A DNA stretch of 64,000 bases from Brevibacterium luteolum (GTDB taxonomy: Bacteria; Actinomycetota; Actinomycetes; Actinomycetales; Brevibacteriaceae): NCBI RefSeq assembly GCF_013004595.1, contig NZ_JABEMC010000008.1:1-64000 (forward strand). Reading direction: 5' to 3'. The notes under the pieces were generated by a model. That model did not search any database and was not told the origin of the DNA. It worked only from the letters and a program-made list of their open reading frames with translations. Shown here piece by piece: positions 25,255-34,179 of this stretch (positions within the stretch are counted from its first letter, which is position 1; every line of letters starts with the position of its first letter). A program made the position numbers and the translations under genes.

Positions 25255-27897
25255 ATGAGAATACTGATACCCGCTGTGGCGACGTGTGCCGCAGCCGTCA
25301 TGACCTCGACCCTGGGACTGGTGTTGCCGGCCTCGGCCGACACCGTCACGCCCGACGTCGAGAAGAAGTCGCTGACCGATGTCAGCGAGCCAGGTCTCGA
25401 AGCCCCCGGCGCCCGCGCAGCCTCCGGCAGCGCAGCCGATGCGGCGAATCAGTCGATGACCAATCTGCCCAACCTCATGAAGTCCGATGCGTTCATCCAG
25501 CAGATGAGCGTCGGCAGCTCCGGCGTCTTCGGCGCCAGCGCCGCACCGATGAGCACCGCCCCGGGCGAGCTCGGCGGCGGCGAGGCCCCTGAAACCGGAG
25601 GCGGCTCGGACGAATCCACCGAGGCCCCGACTGAGACGAGCAAGCCGGACATGTCCGGCAGCGTCCAGGAGAAGACCGAAGACGGCGTCAACATCGCTGC
25701 GATCTCCGACGTCCTCGACGTGCCCGCCGGCCGCTCCTCGGTCATCGGCGCGGCCTACCAGGGCACCACCAACGTCACCATCGAGGTGCGCGTGCAGTCC
25801 GCCGACGGCTGGTCGCCGTGGGAGGAAGTCGAGCACGAGAACGGCCAGGGAGAGGGCACCGAGGGCACTGAGCCCTTCATCGTCAACTCCGCCACCGCCG
25901 TGCAGATGCGCGTGCTGGGCGAGGCCGCGCCGCAGAAGGCCGAACTCGTCCTCGTCGACCCGAAGTCCTCACCGGCAGACGCCGATGCCGTGGCCAGCAA
26001 CGCCCCGGTCGTTGACGCCGCTGGCGCGACTGACGGCGCTGAGACTGAGGGAACTGCTGACACCGGGGCCGGAGATCCGGCCGGGGAAACCGATGCGCAG
26101 CAGCCCGAGCACGACGCACAGAACGCCGCCTACGTCCCTGGTGACGCCGCTGTGGCGAACACCTCGTTGAAGAAGGTGCCCAAGCCCTCGATCGGCTCCC
26201 GCAAGTCCTGGGGTGCCAAGGAGAGCCTGCGCAAGGGCAAGCCGAGCTACGCCAACGGCGTCAAGGCCACCGTCATCCACCACACCGCAGGCTCGAACAA
26301 CTACAAGGCCTCCGATGTGCCGGGCATCCTGCGCGGCATCTACAGCTTCCACACCAAGGGCCGCGGCTGGTCCGACGTCGGCTACAACGTGCTCGCCGAC
26401 AAGTACGGCCGCCTGTGGGAGGGCCGTGCCGGAGGACTCGACCGGGCCGTCATCGGCGCCCACGTCGCCGGCTACAACACCGGCACGTTCGGCATCTCGG
26501 TGATGGGCACCTTCGAGAAGTCCGCACCGCCGAATGAGACCCTGCGCGCCGTCGAGCACGCGATTGCCTGGAAGCTCTCGGCCAACGGCGTGCCCGCCAA
26601 GGGCAAGACGACCGTGGCCGGCAAGCGGATCAACACGATCGTCGGTCACCGGGACCTCGGCAACACCTCGTGCCCGGGAGCTGCTTTCTACTCCAAGATC
26701 GGCGGCATGCGCAATGCCATCGAGAAGATGCAGAAGGACGGTTCGGGCCCGAAGGAGGAGAAGCCAAAGGAGGACAAGCCGAAGCCGAAGCCGCCGAAGC
26801 AGACTCCGATCGACAAGTACGCCGAGAAGAACGCCGACAAGCTCGGCAAGGCCACCGGCAAGGAGTACGGCTTCCAGGGCGGCACCGCCCGCGACTTCGA
26901 GAAGGGCGCGGTCTTCCACAAGAACGGCAAGACCTTCCTGCTCAAGGGCGCGATCCGGAGCATGTACAAGGATTCGATGCGCGACACGCTCGGCTTCCCG
27001 ACCTCCGATGAGCGCGGCGGCCTGAAGAACGGCGGTGTCTACCAGAAGTTCGAGAAGGGCTCGGTGCACTGGACGAGCGCCACCGGCGCGCAGCCGACGC
27101 ACGGCATCCTGCAGAAGTACTGGGGCTCGAAGGGCTACGAGAAGGGCCACCTCGGCTACCCGACTGAGGCGCCGAAGTGCTCCGACGGCCGCTGCGAGCA
27201 GGTCTTCGAAGGCGCTCGCCTGGTCTGGGCCAACGGCTACGGCACCACCGAGTTCTCGCCCACTGGTTCGATCGAGGGAGGGGCCCGGGATCACAACCGG
27301 GCCTCGCCCCCGGGCGACGACAACGATTCGCCTGCTGACGACGGGGAAGGTCCAGCAGACGACGACAAGAACAACAAGGACGATAAGAAGAAGGACGATT
27401 CCAAGAAGAAGGACGATTCCAAGAAGAAGGACGATTCCAAGAAGAAGGACGATTCCAAGAAGAAGGATGATTCCAAAAAGAAGGATGACTCCAAAAAGGA
27501 CAAGCCCAAGAAGGATGAGAAGAAGTCCAAGGCTCAGCAGGAGAAGGAGCTGCGGGACAACATCATCAAGACCGCCCGCAAGGGCATGGGCGTCCGCTAC
27601 GTCTGGGGCGGCAACACCACCAAGGGCTGGGACTGCTCGGGCTACACCGTGTGGGTCTACAAGCAGAACGGCATCAACCTGCCGCGCCACACCTCGGCGC
27701 AGAAGGCTGCCGGCAAGGTGATCCCGGCCTCGCAGGCCAAGCCCGGTGACCTCATCTGGGTCCCTGGCCACATCGGCATCGTCTCCGAGACGAAGGGCCA
27801 GATGTACGACGCCGGCTCCAAGCGCACGGGCACCACGAAGCGCTCGTACAGCTGGATGCTCAAGCGCGGCGCGGTCTTCGTCCGAGTCATCGACTGA
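25255..27897 (+). CDS. Secreted peptidoglycan hydrolase: PGRP amidase, LGFP repeats and NlpC/P60
   Basis: An 880-residue secreted two-enzyme wall hydrolase. Residues 1-29 are a signal peptide ending in ASA. A long Ala/Glu/Gly-rich region (about 60-300) contains a beta segment. Residues 312-490 form a peptidoglycan-recognition/amidase_2 domain with zinc ligands in IHHTAG (342) and GHRDLGNTSCPG (464-475), predicted to cut the MurNAc-L-Ala bond. Residues 579-665 hold LGFP wall-binding repeats. Residues 712-747 are six KKDDSK repeats. The C-terminal NlpC/P60 peptidase (769-880) has Cys794 (DCSGY) and His839 (GHIGIV). The ATG at 25255 is chosen for its AAAGG site and signal peptide. A strong terminator follows the stop. 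Confidence 0.93.
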   Translation: MRILIPAVATCAAAVMTSTLGLVLPASADTVTPDVEKKSLTDVSEPGLEAPGARAASGSAADAANQSMTNLPNLMKSDAFIQQMSVGSSGVFGASAAPMSTAPGELGGGEAPETGGGSDESTEAPTETSKPDMSGSVQEKTEDGVNIAAISDVLDVPAGRSSVIGAAYQGTTNVTIEVRVQSADGWSPWEEVEHENGQGEGTEGTEPFIVNSATAVQMRVLGEAAPQKAELVLVDPKSSPADADAVASNAPVVDAAGATDGAETEGTADTGAGDPAGETDAQQPEHDAQNAAYVPGDAAVANTSLKKVPKPSIGSRKSWGAKESLRKGKPSYANGVKATVIHHTAGSNNYKASDVPGILRGIYSFHTKGRGWSDVGYNVLADKYGRLWEGRAGGLDRAVIGAHVAGYNTGTFGISVMGTFEKSAPPNETLRAVEHAIAWKLSANGVPAKGKTTVAGKRINTIVGHRDLGNTSCPGAAFYSKIGGMRNAIEKMQKDGSGPKEEKPKEDKPKPKPPKQTPIDKYAEKNADKLGKATGKEYGFQGGTARDFEKGAVFHKNGKTFLLKGAIRSMYKDSMRDTLGFPTSDERGGLKNGGVYQKFEKGSVHWTSATGAQPTHGILQKYWGSKGYEKGHLGYPTEAPKCSDGRCEQVFEGARLVWANGYGTTEFSPTGSIEGGARDHNRASPPGDDNDSPADDGEGPADDDKNNKDDKKKDDSKKKDDSKKKDDSKKKDDSKKKDDSKKKDDSKKDKPKKDEKKSKAQQEKELRDNIIKTARKGMGVRYVWGGNTTKGWDCSGYTVWVYKQNGINLPRHTSAQKAAGKVIPASQAKPGDLIWVPGHIGIVSETKGQMYDAGSKRTGTTKRSYSWMLKRGAVFVRVID
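27388..27495 (+). repeat. Tandem repeat encoding KKDDSK x6
   Basis: Six copies of an 18-base unit (AAGAAGGACGATTCCAAG type). The first four are nearly identical in DNA; the last two carry GAT, AAA and GAC synonymous changes. It codes for a charged linker between the LGFP repeats and the NlpC/P60 domain. Confidence 0.9.
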
Positions 27898-27908
27898 CAC
27901 CACTGCCA

Positions 27909-27943
27909 CAGGCGCCTCGCACCCTCCCGGTGCGGGGCGCCTG
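27909..27943 (+). terminator. Terminator after the hydrolase gene
   Basis: A 15-base stem (27909-27923 with 27929-27943, one G-U pair) and loop CTCCC, followed by TTGCATT. Confidence 0.8.
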
Positions 27944-28053
27944 TTGCATTCCCAGGACACCTCGGCGTCACCTGCGGTTCACAGCTGCCGCCTACGGTTG
28001 GTCTTCGTCCTCGTGCAGCCCTAGGCTGACACCATCGAAGCGAAGGGAAAGAC

Positions 28054-29274
28054 GTGCGGTTCCTGTCAAACACAGTTCAGCGCTACGCCTGGGGGGCACC
28101 CAGCGGCATCCCCGAGATCCTCGGCCAGCCTGTCACCGGCGAGCCGGCCGCAGAGCTGTGGATGGGCGCCCATCCTGTCGCCCCCTCCCAGCTGCTCGAC
28201 GCCGACGGCCAGCCGGTCGCCTCGCTGCTCGAATGGGTTGAGACCGCACCCGAGGCGACACTTGGGAAGGCATCGATCGGCGCCTTCGGCAACCGGCTGC
28301 CGTTCCTGCTCAAGATCCTCGCAGCGGAAACCGCCTTGTCGATCCAGGCGCACCCATCGCTGGACCAGGCACGTGCCGGCTACGCCCGCGAGAACGCCGC
28401 CGGCATCCCGCTCGATGCTCCTGAGCGGAACTACAAGGACGATTCGCACAAGCCCGAACTCATCTACGCGCTCACCGAATTCCACGCCCTGTGCGGTTTC
28501 CGCCGTCCGGAAGCAATCACTGCGATGCTCGACCGCTTCGCCTCAGCCCTCGACGCCGCTGGTGAGCAGACTCAGCTGCCGGCCCTGGCCGATTGGCGCG
28601 ACGCCCTGGCGTCTGAAAATCTGCAGCAGGCGACGGGCCTGCTGCTGCGTGAACGCGACACCTACGGCAGTCTCGCCGACACGCTTGCACACATCGCCAT
28701 AGACCCGGTGGCTGCCGACGATCCGTCACATGCAGGCTCGGCCGTCGACCCGGCCCTGACCCTGCGGGAAGTCCAGGCCGATTTCCCGCACGATCCCGGC
28801 GTGCTCGTCGCGCTCATGCTCAACCGGCTGCGGCTCGAGCCGGGCCAGGCGCTGGCCCTTGACGCCGGGATCCTGCACGCCTATCTCGGCGGGCTCGGCA
28901 TTGAGATCATGGCCTCGTCTGACAATGTGCTGCGCGGCGGACTGACGAGCAAGCACATCGACGTTGAGGAACTCGACGCCGTGGTGAGCTACACACCCGG
29001 CCAGCCTGAACTCGTCACTGCTGATGATTCCGGCGTGCTGCGCGGGCCGAGCGATGATTTCGCCCTCCAGGTCATCGACACCGCCGAGGACCAGGAGATC
29101 CACCGGGCCGGGCCGGCCCTCCTGCTGTGCACCTCGGGCACCTTCACCTGCAGCGACGGCACCCGCCTGCAGGCAGGCGACTCCGTGTTCCTCGCTGCCG
29201 AGGCCCCGGCGCTCACCGTCACCGGCTCCGGGCGGCTGTTCGTCGCCACCACCGGACTGCCTGATCAGTCCTGA
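28054..29274 (+). CDS. manA: Mannose-6-phosphate isomerase, class I
   Basis: Zinc enzyme that interconverts fructose-6-phosphate and mannose-6-phosphate, supplying mannose for mannolipids and glycoproteins. It has 406 residues. The zinc site appears in IQAHPSLDQA and KPELIYALTEFHALCGFR, and the catalytic C-terminal cupin in LDAGILHAYLGGLGIEIMASSDN followed by VLRGGLTSKHID. The GTG start has GAAGGGA upstream, and TAGGCT at 28022-28027 is a likely -10. Its 3' end overlaps the convergent lipoprotein gene by ten bases. ManB, the next enzyme in GDP-mannose supply, is encoded at 39.5 kb. Confidence 0.95.
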   Translation: MRFLSNTVQRYAWGAPSGIPEILGQPVTGEPAAELWMGAHPVAPSQLLDADGQPVASLLEWVETAPEATLGKASIGAFGNRLPFLLKILAAETALSIQAHPSLDQARAGYARENAAGIPLDAPERNYKDDSHKPELIYALTEFHALCGFRRPEAITAMLDRFASALDAAGEQTQLPALADWRDALASENLQQATGLLLRERDTYGSLADTLAHIAIDPVAADDPSHAGSAVDPALTLREVQADFPHDPGVLVALMLNRLRLEPGQALALDAGILHAYLGGLGIEIMASSDNVLRGGLTSKHIDVEELDAVVSYTPGQPELVTADDSGVLRGPSDDFALQVIDTAEDQEIHRAGPALLLCTSGTFTCSDGTRLQAGDSVFLAAEAPALTVTGSGRLFVATTGLPDQS

Positions 29275-30014
29275 GCTACGGGAACGCGCGCACTGTCGCG
29301 GATCGCCTCCTGGTCGTCTTCCGTTCTGAATTCGACGACGATCTCTCCGCCGATTTCGGAGCGGGGGAATCCCACGAAGCCGAGCTGGTGGGAATCGGGG
29401 AGGAGACGTCGCGGGAGGACGGAGTTGAGGCCGTGGTCGACCTGCTCTCCACCGGGATTCCGGTAGACCGCTGACGTGACCGGTTCGATGCTTCGGTCGT
29501 AGGAGTGGAATCTGATGACGACGACGAGCAGCTGTTCGTCATCTGCTGACTGGGCAGCCGACAGCACCTCGAAGCCAGCGATATCGCGGGACGTGACCAT
29601 CTTTCCGTCGCCGATCACGAGGCGCTCGCCGACGCTGGTGCCGTTGGCTGAGAAGTCTGACAGCTTCCCGTCTTCGAACGTGAAGTCTGCGTAGTCGGTG
29701 CACCTGCCGTGCTGACACACCGATACCGCATCGTCAGCGACTTCGACATCGCTGCTGCGATGATCCAGCCCGTTGGCGTTGTTTGCCCTGGCCACATTCA
29801 GCTGATGAGCGAGATAGCGGGCCGCCGTGGAATCCTCGACAGCGGTGTCCGCGGCGTTCTCGATCTCCGCCGGATCGCTCGAGGCGAATGCGGTGAAGTA
29901 CGCGTCGACGACTGCCTTTTCCGATTCCGGTTCAGGCTCCGGAGCAACCCCGCTGCATCCGGCCAGCAGCAGTGCGGACCCGGCGGCTGCGGAGACGAGT
30001 GCGCTGATCTTCAT
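29265..30014 (-). CDS. Predicted lipoprotein, function unknown
   Basis: A 249-residue protein with a lipoprotein signal: MKISALVSAAAGSALLLAGC, with Cys20 as the lipidation site. A Pro/Glu-rich spacer (22-32) follows. The next 70 residues (AVVDAYFTAFASSDPAEIENAA) resemble NTF2/SnoaL-like folds found in many actinobacterial lipoproteins; the rest is strand-rich. No catalytic motif was recognised. The start has GAGGA four bases upstream. It lies 71 bases downstream of scoB in the same direction, but a strong hairpin between them suggests separate transcription. The stop overlaps manA. Confidence 0.8.
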   Translation of the reverse strand: MKISALVSAAAGSALLLAGCSGVAPEPEPESEKAVVDAYFTAFASSDPAEIENAADTAVEDSTAARYLAHQLNVARANNANGLDHRSSDVEVADDAVSVCQHGRCTDYADFTFEDGKLSDFSANGTSVGERLVIGDGKMVTSRDIAGFEVLSAAQSADDEQLLVVVIRFHSYDRSIEPVTSAVYRNPGGEQVDHGLNSVLPRRLLPDSHQLGFVGFPRSEIGGEIVVEFRTEDDQEAIRDSARVPVAQD

Positions 30015-30045
30015 GACGTCCTCACAGAATGGGAGCTGATCGGGA

Positions 30046-30073
30046 GCCGGCCGCCTCCGGCGAGGCGGCCGGC
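30046..30073 (-). terminator. Terminator after scoB
   Basis: Perfect 11-base arms GCCGGCCGCCT/AGGCGGCCGGC with a six-base loop. It lies 12 bases past the scoB stop. No long U-run. Confidence 0.65.
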
Positions 30074-30085
30074 AGCCGACAGCGT

Positions 30086-30742
30086 CTAGAGCTGCATCTC
30101 CGGCACATCGCCGTCGACGTTGAGGGTGGCGCCGGTGGCCTCGCGGATCTCCTCGATACTGACACCGGGGGCACGTTCGACGAGGGTGAACGAGTCGCCC
30201 TCGACGTCGAGCACGGCGAGGTTCGTGATGACCCGCTGGACCACACCCTTGCCGGTCAGCGGCAGCTCGCACTCTTCAAGCAGCTTGTGCGAGCCGTCCT
30301 TGGCGACGTGGTCCATGATGACGAGGACCTTGCGGGCGCCGTGGACGAGGTCCATCGCTCCGCCCATGCCCTTGACCATCTTGCCGGGGATCATCCAGTT
30401 GGCGATGTCGCCGTTGACGGCGACCTGCATCGCCCCGAGGATCGCGACGTCGATCTTCGATCCGCGGATCATCCCGAAACTGGTGGCCGAGTCGAAGTAC
30501 GACGAACCCGGCAGCATCGTGACGGTCTCCTTGCCGGCGTTGATGAGGTCGGGGTCGAGCTCGTCCTCCGTCGGGTACGGGCCCACACCGAGCAGGCCGT
30601 TCTCGCTCTGGAGCACGAGGTGGACGCCCTCGGGCACGTAGTTCGGCACGAGGGTCGGCAGCCCGATGCCGAGGTTGACGTAGGCGCCGTCGGGCAGCTC
30701 CTGGGCGGCCCGTGCTGCGATCTGCTGTCTGGTCAGTGCCAT
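30086..30742 (-). CDS. scoB: 3-oxoacid CoA-transferase subunit B
   Basis: Beta subunit of the family I CoA-transferase that moves CoA between succinyl-CoA and acetoacetate or another 3-oxoacid. It has 218 residues. The active-site glutamate lies in [12 protein letters not shown]. Other family sequence: [19 protein letters not shown] and [21 protein letters not shown]. It starts one base after the scoA stop, so the two subunits are co-translated. The frame is open further upstream, but that part is antisense-like shadow of scoA. With the acyl-CoA ligase and dehydrogenase nearby it indicates ketone-body or short-chain acid use. Confidence 0.94.
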   Translation of the reverse strand: MALTRQQIAARAAQELPDGAYVNLGIGLPTLVPNYVPEGVHLVLQSENGLLGVGPYPTEDELDPDLINAGKETVTMLPGSSYFDSATSFGMIRGSKIDVAILGAMQVAVNGDIANWMIPGKMVKGMGGAMDLVHGARKVLVIMDHVAKDGSHKLLEECELPLTGKGVVQRVITNLAVLDVEGDSFTLVERAPGVSIEEIREATGATLNVDGDVPEMQL

Positions 30743-30743
30743 C

Positions 30744-31514
30744 TCAAGCCTCCCGTAGGGTCTTCTTCTCAACCGGCTTGTCGGCGGCCTCTTCGGGGCT
30801 GAGCACGACGATCCGGTGGACGTAGATGCCCGGCAGATGCACGTCATCGGGTGCGATCTCACCGGCTTCGACGATCTCCTCGACCTCGGCGATCGTGATC
30901 CGTCCGGCCTGGGCGACCGGCGGGTTGAAGTTCCGGGCCGAGGAGTGGAAGACGAGGTTGCCGTGGCGGTCGGCCTTGGCCGCGCGCACGAGCGCGAAGT
31001 CGGCCGGCAGCGACTCTTCGAGCACGTACTCCTGCTTCTCACCGAAGGTCTCGAAGGTCTTCGTCTCCTTGGCGGGGGATTCCTTGACGACGTTGCCCTC
31101 GGAGTCGTACAGCCACGGCATGCCGCCCTCGGCGACCTGCGTGCCCGCGCCGGTGATCGTGTAGAAGGCCGGGATGCCCGCACCTGCCGCGCGCAGCTTC
31201 TCGGCCAGGGTGCCCTGCGGGGTGAGCTCGACTTCGAGCTCGCCGGAGAGGTACTGGCGGGCGAACTCCTTGTTCTCACCGACATAGGAGGCGATCATCC
31301 GCCCCACCTGCCCGGATTCGAGGAGCATGCCCAGTCCGCGGCCATCGAGGCCGGCGTTGTTGGAGATGAGCTCGAGATTGTCCGCGCCCTGGTCGCGGAG
31401 TGCGCGGATGAGGTACTCGGGCACGCCGACGACCCCGAATCCGCCCACTGCGATCGTCGACCCGCTCGCAATGTCCTTCACAGCCTCAGCTGCTGATGCA
31501 ACTACTTTGTCCAT
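30744..31514 (-). CDS. scoA: 3-oxoacid CoA-transferase subunit A
   Basis: Alpha subunit of the same CoA-transferase. It has 256 residues. The family signature [19 protein letters not shown] is near the N-terminus, followed by [16 protein letters not shown] and [23 protein letters not shown]. The start ATG has CAGAAT exactly six bases upstream and no Shine-Dalgarno, so the transcript may be leaderless even though the TIGR03089 gene lies just 24 bases upstream on the same strand. The AB order is the usual one. Confidence 0.94.
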   Translation of the reverse strand: MDKVVASAAEAVKDIASGSTIAVGGFGVVGVPEYLIRALRDQGADNLELISNNAGLDGRGLGMLLESGQVGRMIASYVGENKEFARQYLSGELEVELTPQGTLAEKLRAAGAGIPAFYTITGAGTQVAEGGMPWLYDSEGNVVKESPAKETKTFETFGEKQEYVLEESLPADFALVRAAKADRHGNLVFHSSARNFNPPVAQAGRITIAEVEEIVEAGEIAPDDVHLPGIYVHRIVVLSPEEAADKPVEKKTLREA

Positions 31515-31520
31515 GCCACC

Positions 31521-31526
31521 ATTCTG
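31521..31526 (-). promoter_or_regulatory. -10 box of scoA, leaderless
   Basis: CAGAAT on the minus strand, followed by GGTGGC and the ATG of scoA. It lies in the short gap after the TIGR03089 gene. Confidence 0.45.
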
Positions 31527-31538
31527 GCATGACCCGGA

Positions 31539-32183
31539 TCACATCGAGACGGCAGGTCCGCTCAGCGTCACCGTCCCCGCCACCAGCGCCGCAAGCACTG
31601 CTGCCAGCTCCTCACCATCCACCGGGATTCCGGTGGTCTCAAGCTCCGTTCCCGAGGCGGTGGGCACCTCCCGGCTGTCGCTCGCCACCTGCTCGCCGCG
31701 AGGCAGTGTCAGGCTGATCTGGGTGCCGGGGATCGGGCACACGTCGGGGTGGGCCCGGACCTCGGAGTTGAAGTCGATGCAGCCCTCCGGCGCCTCGGCT
31801 GCCAGCGCAAGTGCCGGTGCCGCGTAGACGAAGACCTCATCTGCCTCAGTGGTGATCTCATCTGCGGCATGCGATTCATCAGCAAACGCGACCCATTCCG
31901 CCTCGGGCGGCTCCGAATCCGCGCCGAGCAGCGCCACCGGCGCATCGAGTCCGAAGGCGGCCAGCATCGCCGCCAGTGCCCGCCAGTGCAGGGGACCGGT
32001 CTCGTCGAGCACAATCCCGACACCCAGATCCGGGCCGACTCCCGCCTCGGCGAACAGGCTCGTGGTCTTGTACACCCAGTTCGCCACCACCGTGCCGGTG
32101 AGTTCCAGCCGCTCACTGCTTTCCGGCAGGTAGGTGAGCACCGGGTAGCGGCGAGAGGAAAGTGCGTCGATGAGCTGCTGCAT
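31539..32183 (-). CDS. TIGR03089 family protein
   Basis: A 214-residue protein of the actinobacterial TIGR03089 family, related to the N-terminal part of AMP-binding ligases but lacking the ATP loop and the C-terminal domain. Family sequence: RYPVLTYLPESSERLELTG and VVANWVYKTTSLFAEAGVGPD. Function is unknown. AAAAGGA lies four bases before the ATG. It sits 15 bases after the cofE stop on the same strand. A copy of the dispersed repeat (31646-31665) codes for part of its C-terminal region (PTASGTE). Confidence 0.8.
   Translation of the reverse strand: MQQLIDALSSRRYPVLTYLPESSERLELTGTVVANWVYKTTSLFAEAGVGPDLGVGIVLDETGPLHWRALAAMLAAFGLDAPVALLGADSEPPEAEWVAFADESHAADEITTEADEVFVYAAPALALAAEAPEGCIDFNSEVRAHPDVCPIPGTQISLTLPRGEQVASDSREVPTASGTELETTGIPVDGEELAAVLAALVAGTVTLSGPAVSM
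31646..31665 (-). repeat. Dispersed GC-rich repeat in the TIGR03089 gene
   Basis: CCGTTCCCGAGGCGG core; codes for PTASGTE. Confidence 0.5.
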
Positions 32184-32198
32184 GGGGTCCTTTTCTTC

Positions 32199-33395
32199 TC
32201 AGGGCTGCGGGTGGGCGAGTTCGATCGAGAGTCTCGCACCGGTCGGGGAGCCGTTGTCAGCCCAGGTGTACTGGGTGCTGGCCTGCAGGTCCTCGCACCA
32301 CAGTGCGGACTGCAGGCGGTCGACGAGGGCGCCGAGGCCGAGGGTCGCTTCGATGAGAGGGTGCCCGCCGGCGACCGACCGTGCTGGGGAGTCGGCAGGG
32401 GAGATGAGGATCTGTCCGCCGGAGCCTGCGACGCGCATCCGCCACGCCGACTGGCCGGGGGTGCGGGCCGCACCGCGGCGCACGACCGCCAGGGCACGCG
32501 AGACCTTCGTGAGGATGTCGTCATCACCGTCAGCCGAGGCCGGTGCGACGTCGAGGCGCCCGCACCCGAGTGACCGGTGGACGGCTTCGACGTGACCGTA
32601 GCGGAACCAGTCCTCGACGAACTCCCGGCCCAGCTCCTGTGCGCTTCCCCCGTCTGCACGCACATGTGCACCCATGCCGCGCACGACGGCAGCCGGCAGG
32701 CCGCGCGCGGCGCCCTTGACGAGGTCGGCAGCAGCGGCGATCTCATCGGCGATCGCCCGCACCGTCACGCCCTGCCGCCGCCCGGAGTCATCGAGCCGCC
32801 CGCGCTGGTCATCGAGCACTTCGATTCCGGCCGCGCCGATGGCGATGTCGGCCACGCCTGCCCGCCATGGCCGGGAGGTCGAATCGGAGATGACAATGCC
32901 GAGCGTCGCGCCCAGCTCGCGTGAAAGCTTCGCCCGCAGCTTCTCAGCCGCCGCATCCGGATCATCCGGCTGCAGCAGCACAGTGCCACCACCGCCTGCA
33001 CCGTCCCGGGTGCCGGTGTTCGAACGATCGAGCCCGCCGGCGGCCTGCACGGTGCCGATCGGGGTGCGGGTGATCGCCACGGTCGCAGGGCCGCGGGCAG
33101 TGTGAAAGGTCCGCGCGGCCACAGTCCCGGTCGAATGCTCGGTGACGAGGCGTTCGAACTCCGTGCGGTCTGCTGCGGTGCGGATGAGCCCGTCGGCCTT
33201 GGCGACGAGCTTCGAGGCTATGACGAGGATGTCGCCGTCCTTGATCTGGATGCGGTTGTTCGCGATCGCCCAGGAGATCTCGACGGCCAGGTCGTCACCG
33301 GGTGAGATCTGCCGGATGCCGGGGATCGCGTAGGCGGTCAGCAGCCGGCTGGAGGGCGGCGGGGTTGGTGCGGGGCCGTTCATAGCCTCCATCAT
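32199..33395 (-). CDS. cofE: Coenzyme F420-0:L-glutamate ligase with C-terminal extension
   Basis: GTP-dependent ligase that adds glutamates to F420-0. The N-terminal 250 residues carry the CofE core: IPGIRQISPGDDLA, GDILVIASKLVAKADG, VISDSTSRPWRAG and MGAHVRADGGSAQELG. Total length is 398 residues; the extra 125-150 residues at the C-terminus include HPLIEATLGLGALVDRLQSALW and may be a degenerate version of the nitroreductase-like domain of mycobacterial FbiB. Three ATGs (33395, 33392, 33383) are possible starts; GGAGG is too close to the last, and AAGG lies before the first. No cofD (fbiA) is next to it, unlike in mycobacteria. Confidence 0.85.
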   Translation of the reverse strand: MMEAMNGPAPTPPPSSRLLTAYAIPGIRQISPGDDLAVEISWAIANNRIQIKDGDILVIASKLVAKADGLIRTAADRTEFERLVTEHSTGTVAARTFHTARGPATVAITRTPIGTVQAAGGLDRSNTGTRDGAGGGGTVLLQPDDPDAAAEKLRAKLSRELGATLGIVISDSTSRPWRAGVADIAIGAAGIEVLDDQRGRLDDSGRRQGVTVRAIADEIAAAADLVKGAARGLPAAVVRGMGAHVRADGGSAQELGREFVEDWFRYGHVEAVHRSLGCGRLDVAPASADGDDDILTKVSRALAVVRRGAARTPGQSAWRMRVAGSGGQILISPADSPARSVAGGHPLIEATLGLGALVDRLQSALWCEDLQASTQYTWADNGSPTGARLSIELAHPQP

Positions 33396-33580
33396 GTCAC
33401 CTTGCCCTCAGCGGTGCCCGCGCCAACAGGTATGGCGAGAAAAACCGCAGAGATCACAGAATGGCACCAGTTGTGGTCAGTGCATGCCACGGGCACCATA
33501 TGTAGTGATAAAGGGCACTCTGGGTTGGAACACCCGTTCGAATGGGCTGCGGCTGGGTCCTTTGAATACCAAACAGGCGC

Positions 33581-33610
33581 TTGACTAATAGGTAATGACA
33601 CGCGTGTAAT
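33581..33610 (+). promoter_or_regulatory. whiB promoter
   Basis: TTGACT (33581-33586) and TGTAAT (33605-33610) with an 18-base spacer, about 20 bases before the first whiB ATG. The surrounding 235-base gap after cofE is AT-richer than the genome average and has no gene. Confidence 0.5.
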
Positions 33611-33630
33611 TTTAGGTACGGGAAGGCCGG

Positions 33631-34179
33631 ATGTCCGTACAGAAGCAGGGGAACGGCACTGAGGTTCTCCAGCGCTTCACGGCATCCGGCAAGCGAAAGG
33701 GGAAGACCGTGACTACTGCACGCAACTACGCGAGACAAGAGCAGCCGGCACTGCAGCCGGCCGTCTCCGCACCGGGTGTGACCGCGCGAACCGCCGAAGA
33801 CTGGTTCGTCGATCCGACCCGCGCCACTCCGACCATTGTTCCGGATCCGCTCCAGCTCGATCCACTCGACCTGAGCCCAGTGCCGGGTGAGCCGACCCCA
33901 TCGGAGAGCCTGGCGGCCGTCTCACCGCTGTCGCTGCTGCTCGGCGACGCCGACGAGACTGCGCTGAGCTGGCAGGACCAGGCGCTGTGCGCCCAGACCG
34001 ATCCCGAGGCGTTCTTCCCTGAGAAGGGCGGCTCGACGCGCGAAGCGAAGAAGGTCTGCGCCTCCTGCGAGGTCCGCTCCGAATGCCTCGAGTACGCGCT
34101 GCAGAACGACGAGCGCTTCGGCATCTGGGGCGGGCTGTCCGAACGCGAACGGCGGCGACTGAAGAAGCGGGTCGTGTGA
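33631..34179 (+). CDS. whiB: WhiB-family iron-sulfur transcriptional regulator
   Basis: A regulator with a [4Fe-4S] cluster, most like WhiB2/WhmD, which controls septation and cell division. The four cluster cysteines are in ALCAQTDPEAFFPEKGG and KKVCASCEVRSECLEYA; the G(V/I)WGG turn is GIWGGLSERERRR, with a basic DNA-binding tail. The ATG at 33631 gives 182 residues. A GTG at 33709 with AAGGGG six bases upstream would give 156 residues, closer to family length, and either is possible. The stop overlaps the next glycosyltransferase gene (GTGA). Its place beside cofE and before manB matches the mycobacterial whiB2 locus. Confidence 0.93.
   Translation: MSVQKQGNGTEVLQRFTASGKRKGKTVTTARNYARQEQPALQPAVSAPGVTARTAEDWFVDPTRATPTIVPDPLQLDPLDLSPVPGEPTPSESLAAVSPLSLLLGDADETALSWQDQALCAQTDPEAFFPEKGGSTREAKKVCASCEVRSECLEYALQNDERFGIWGGLSERERRRLKKRVV

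Noticed and set aside
27388..27495. CRISPR-like regular repeats
   Set aside because: The units are contiguous with no spacers and code for a charged linker in frame.
25969..27960. A 663-residue open frame on the minus strand, rich in Leu and Val
   Set aside because: It is antisense to the peptidoglycan hydrolase, whose domains and signal peptide are clear. High-GC codon use opens such frames.
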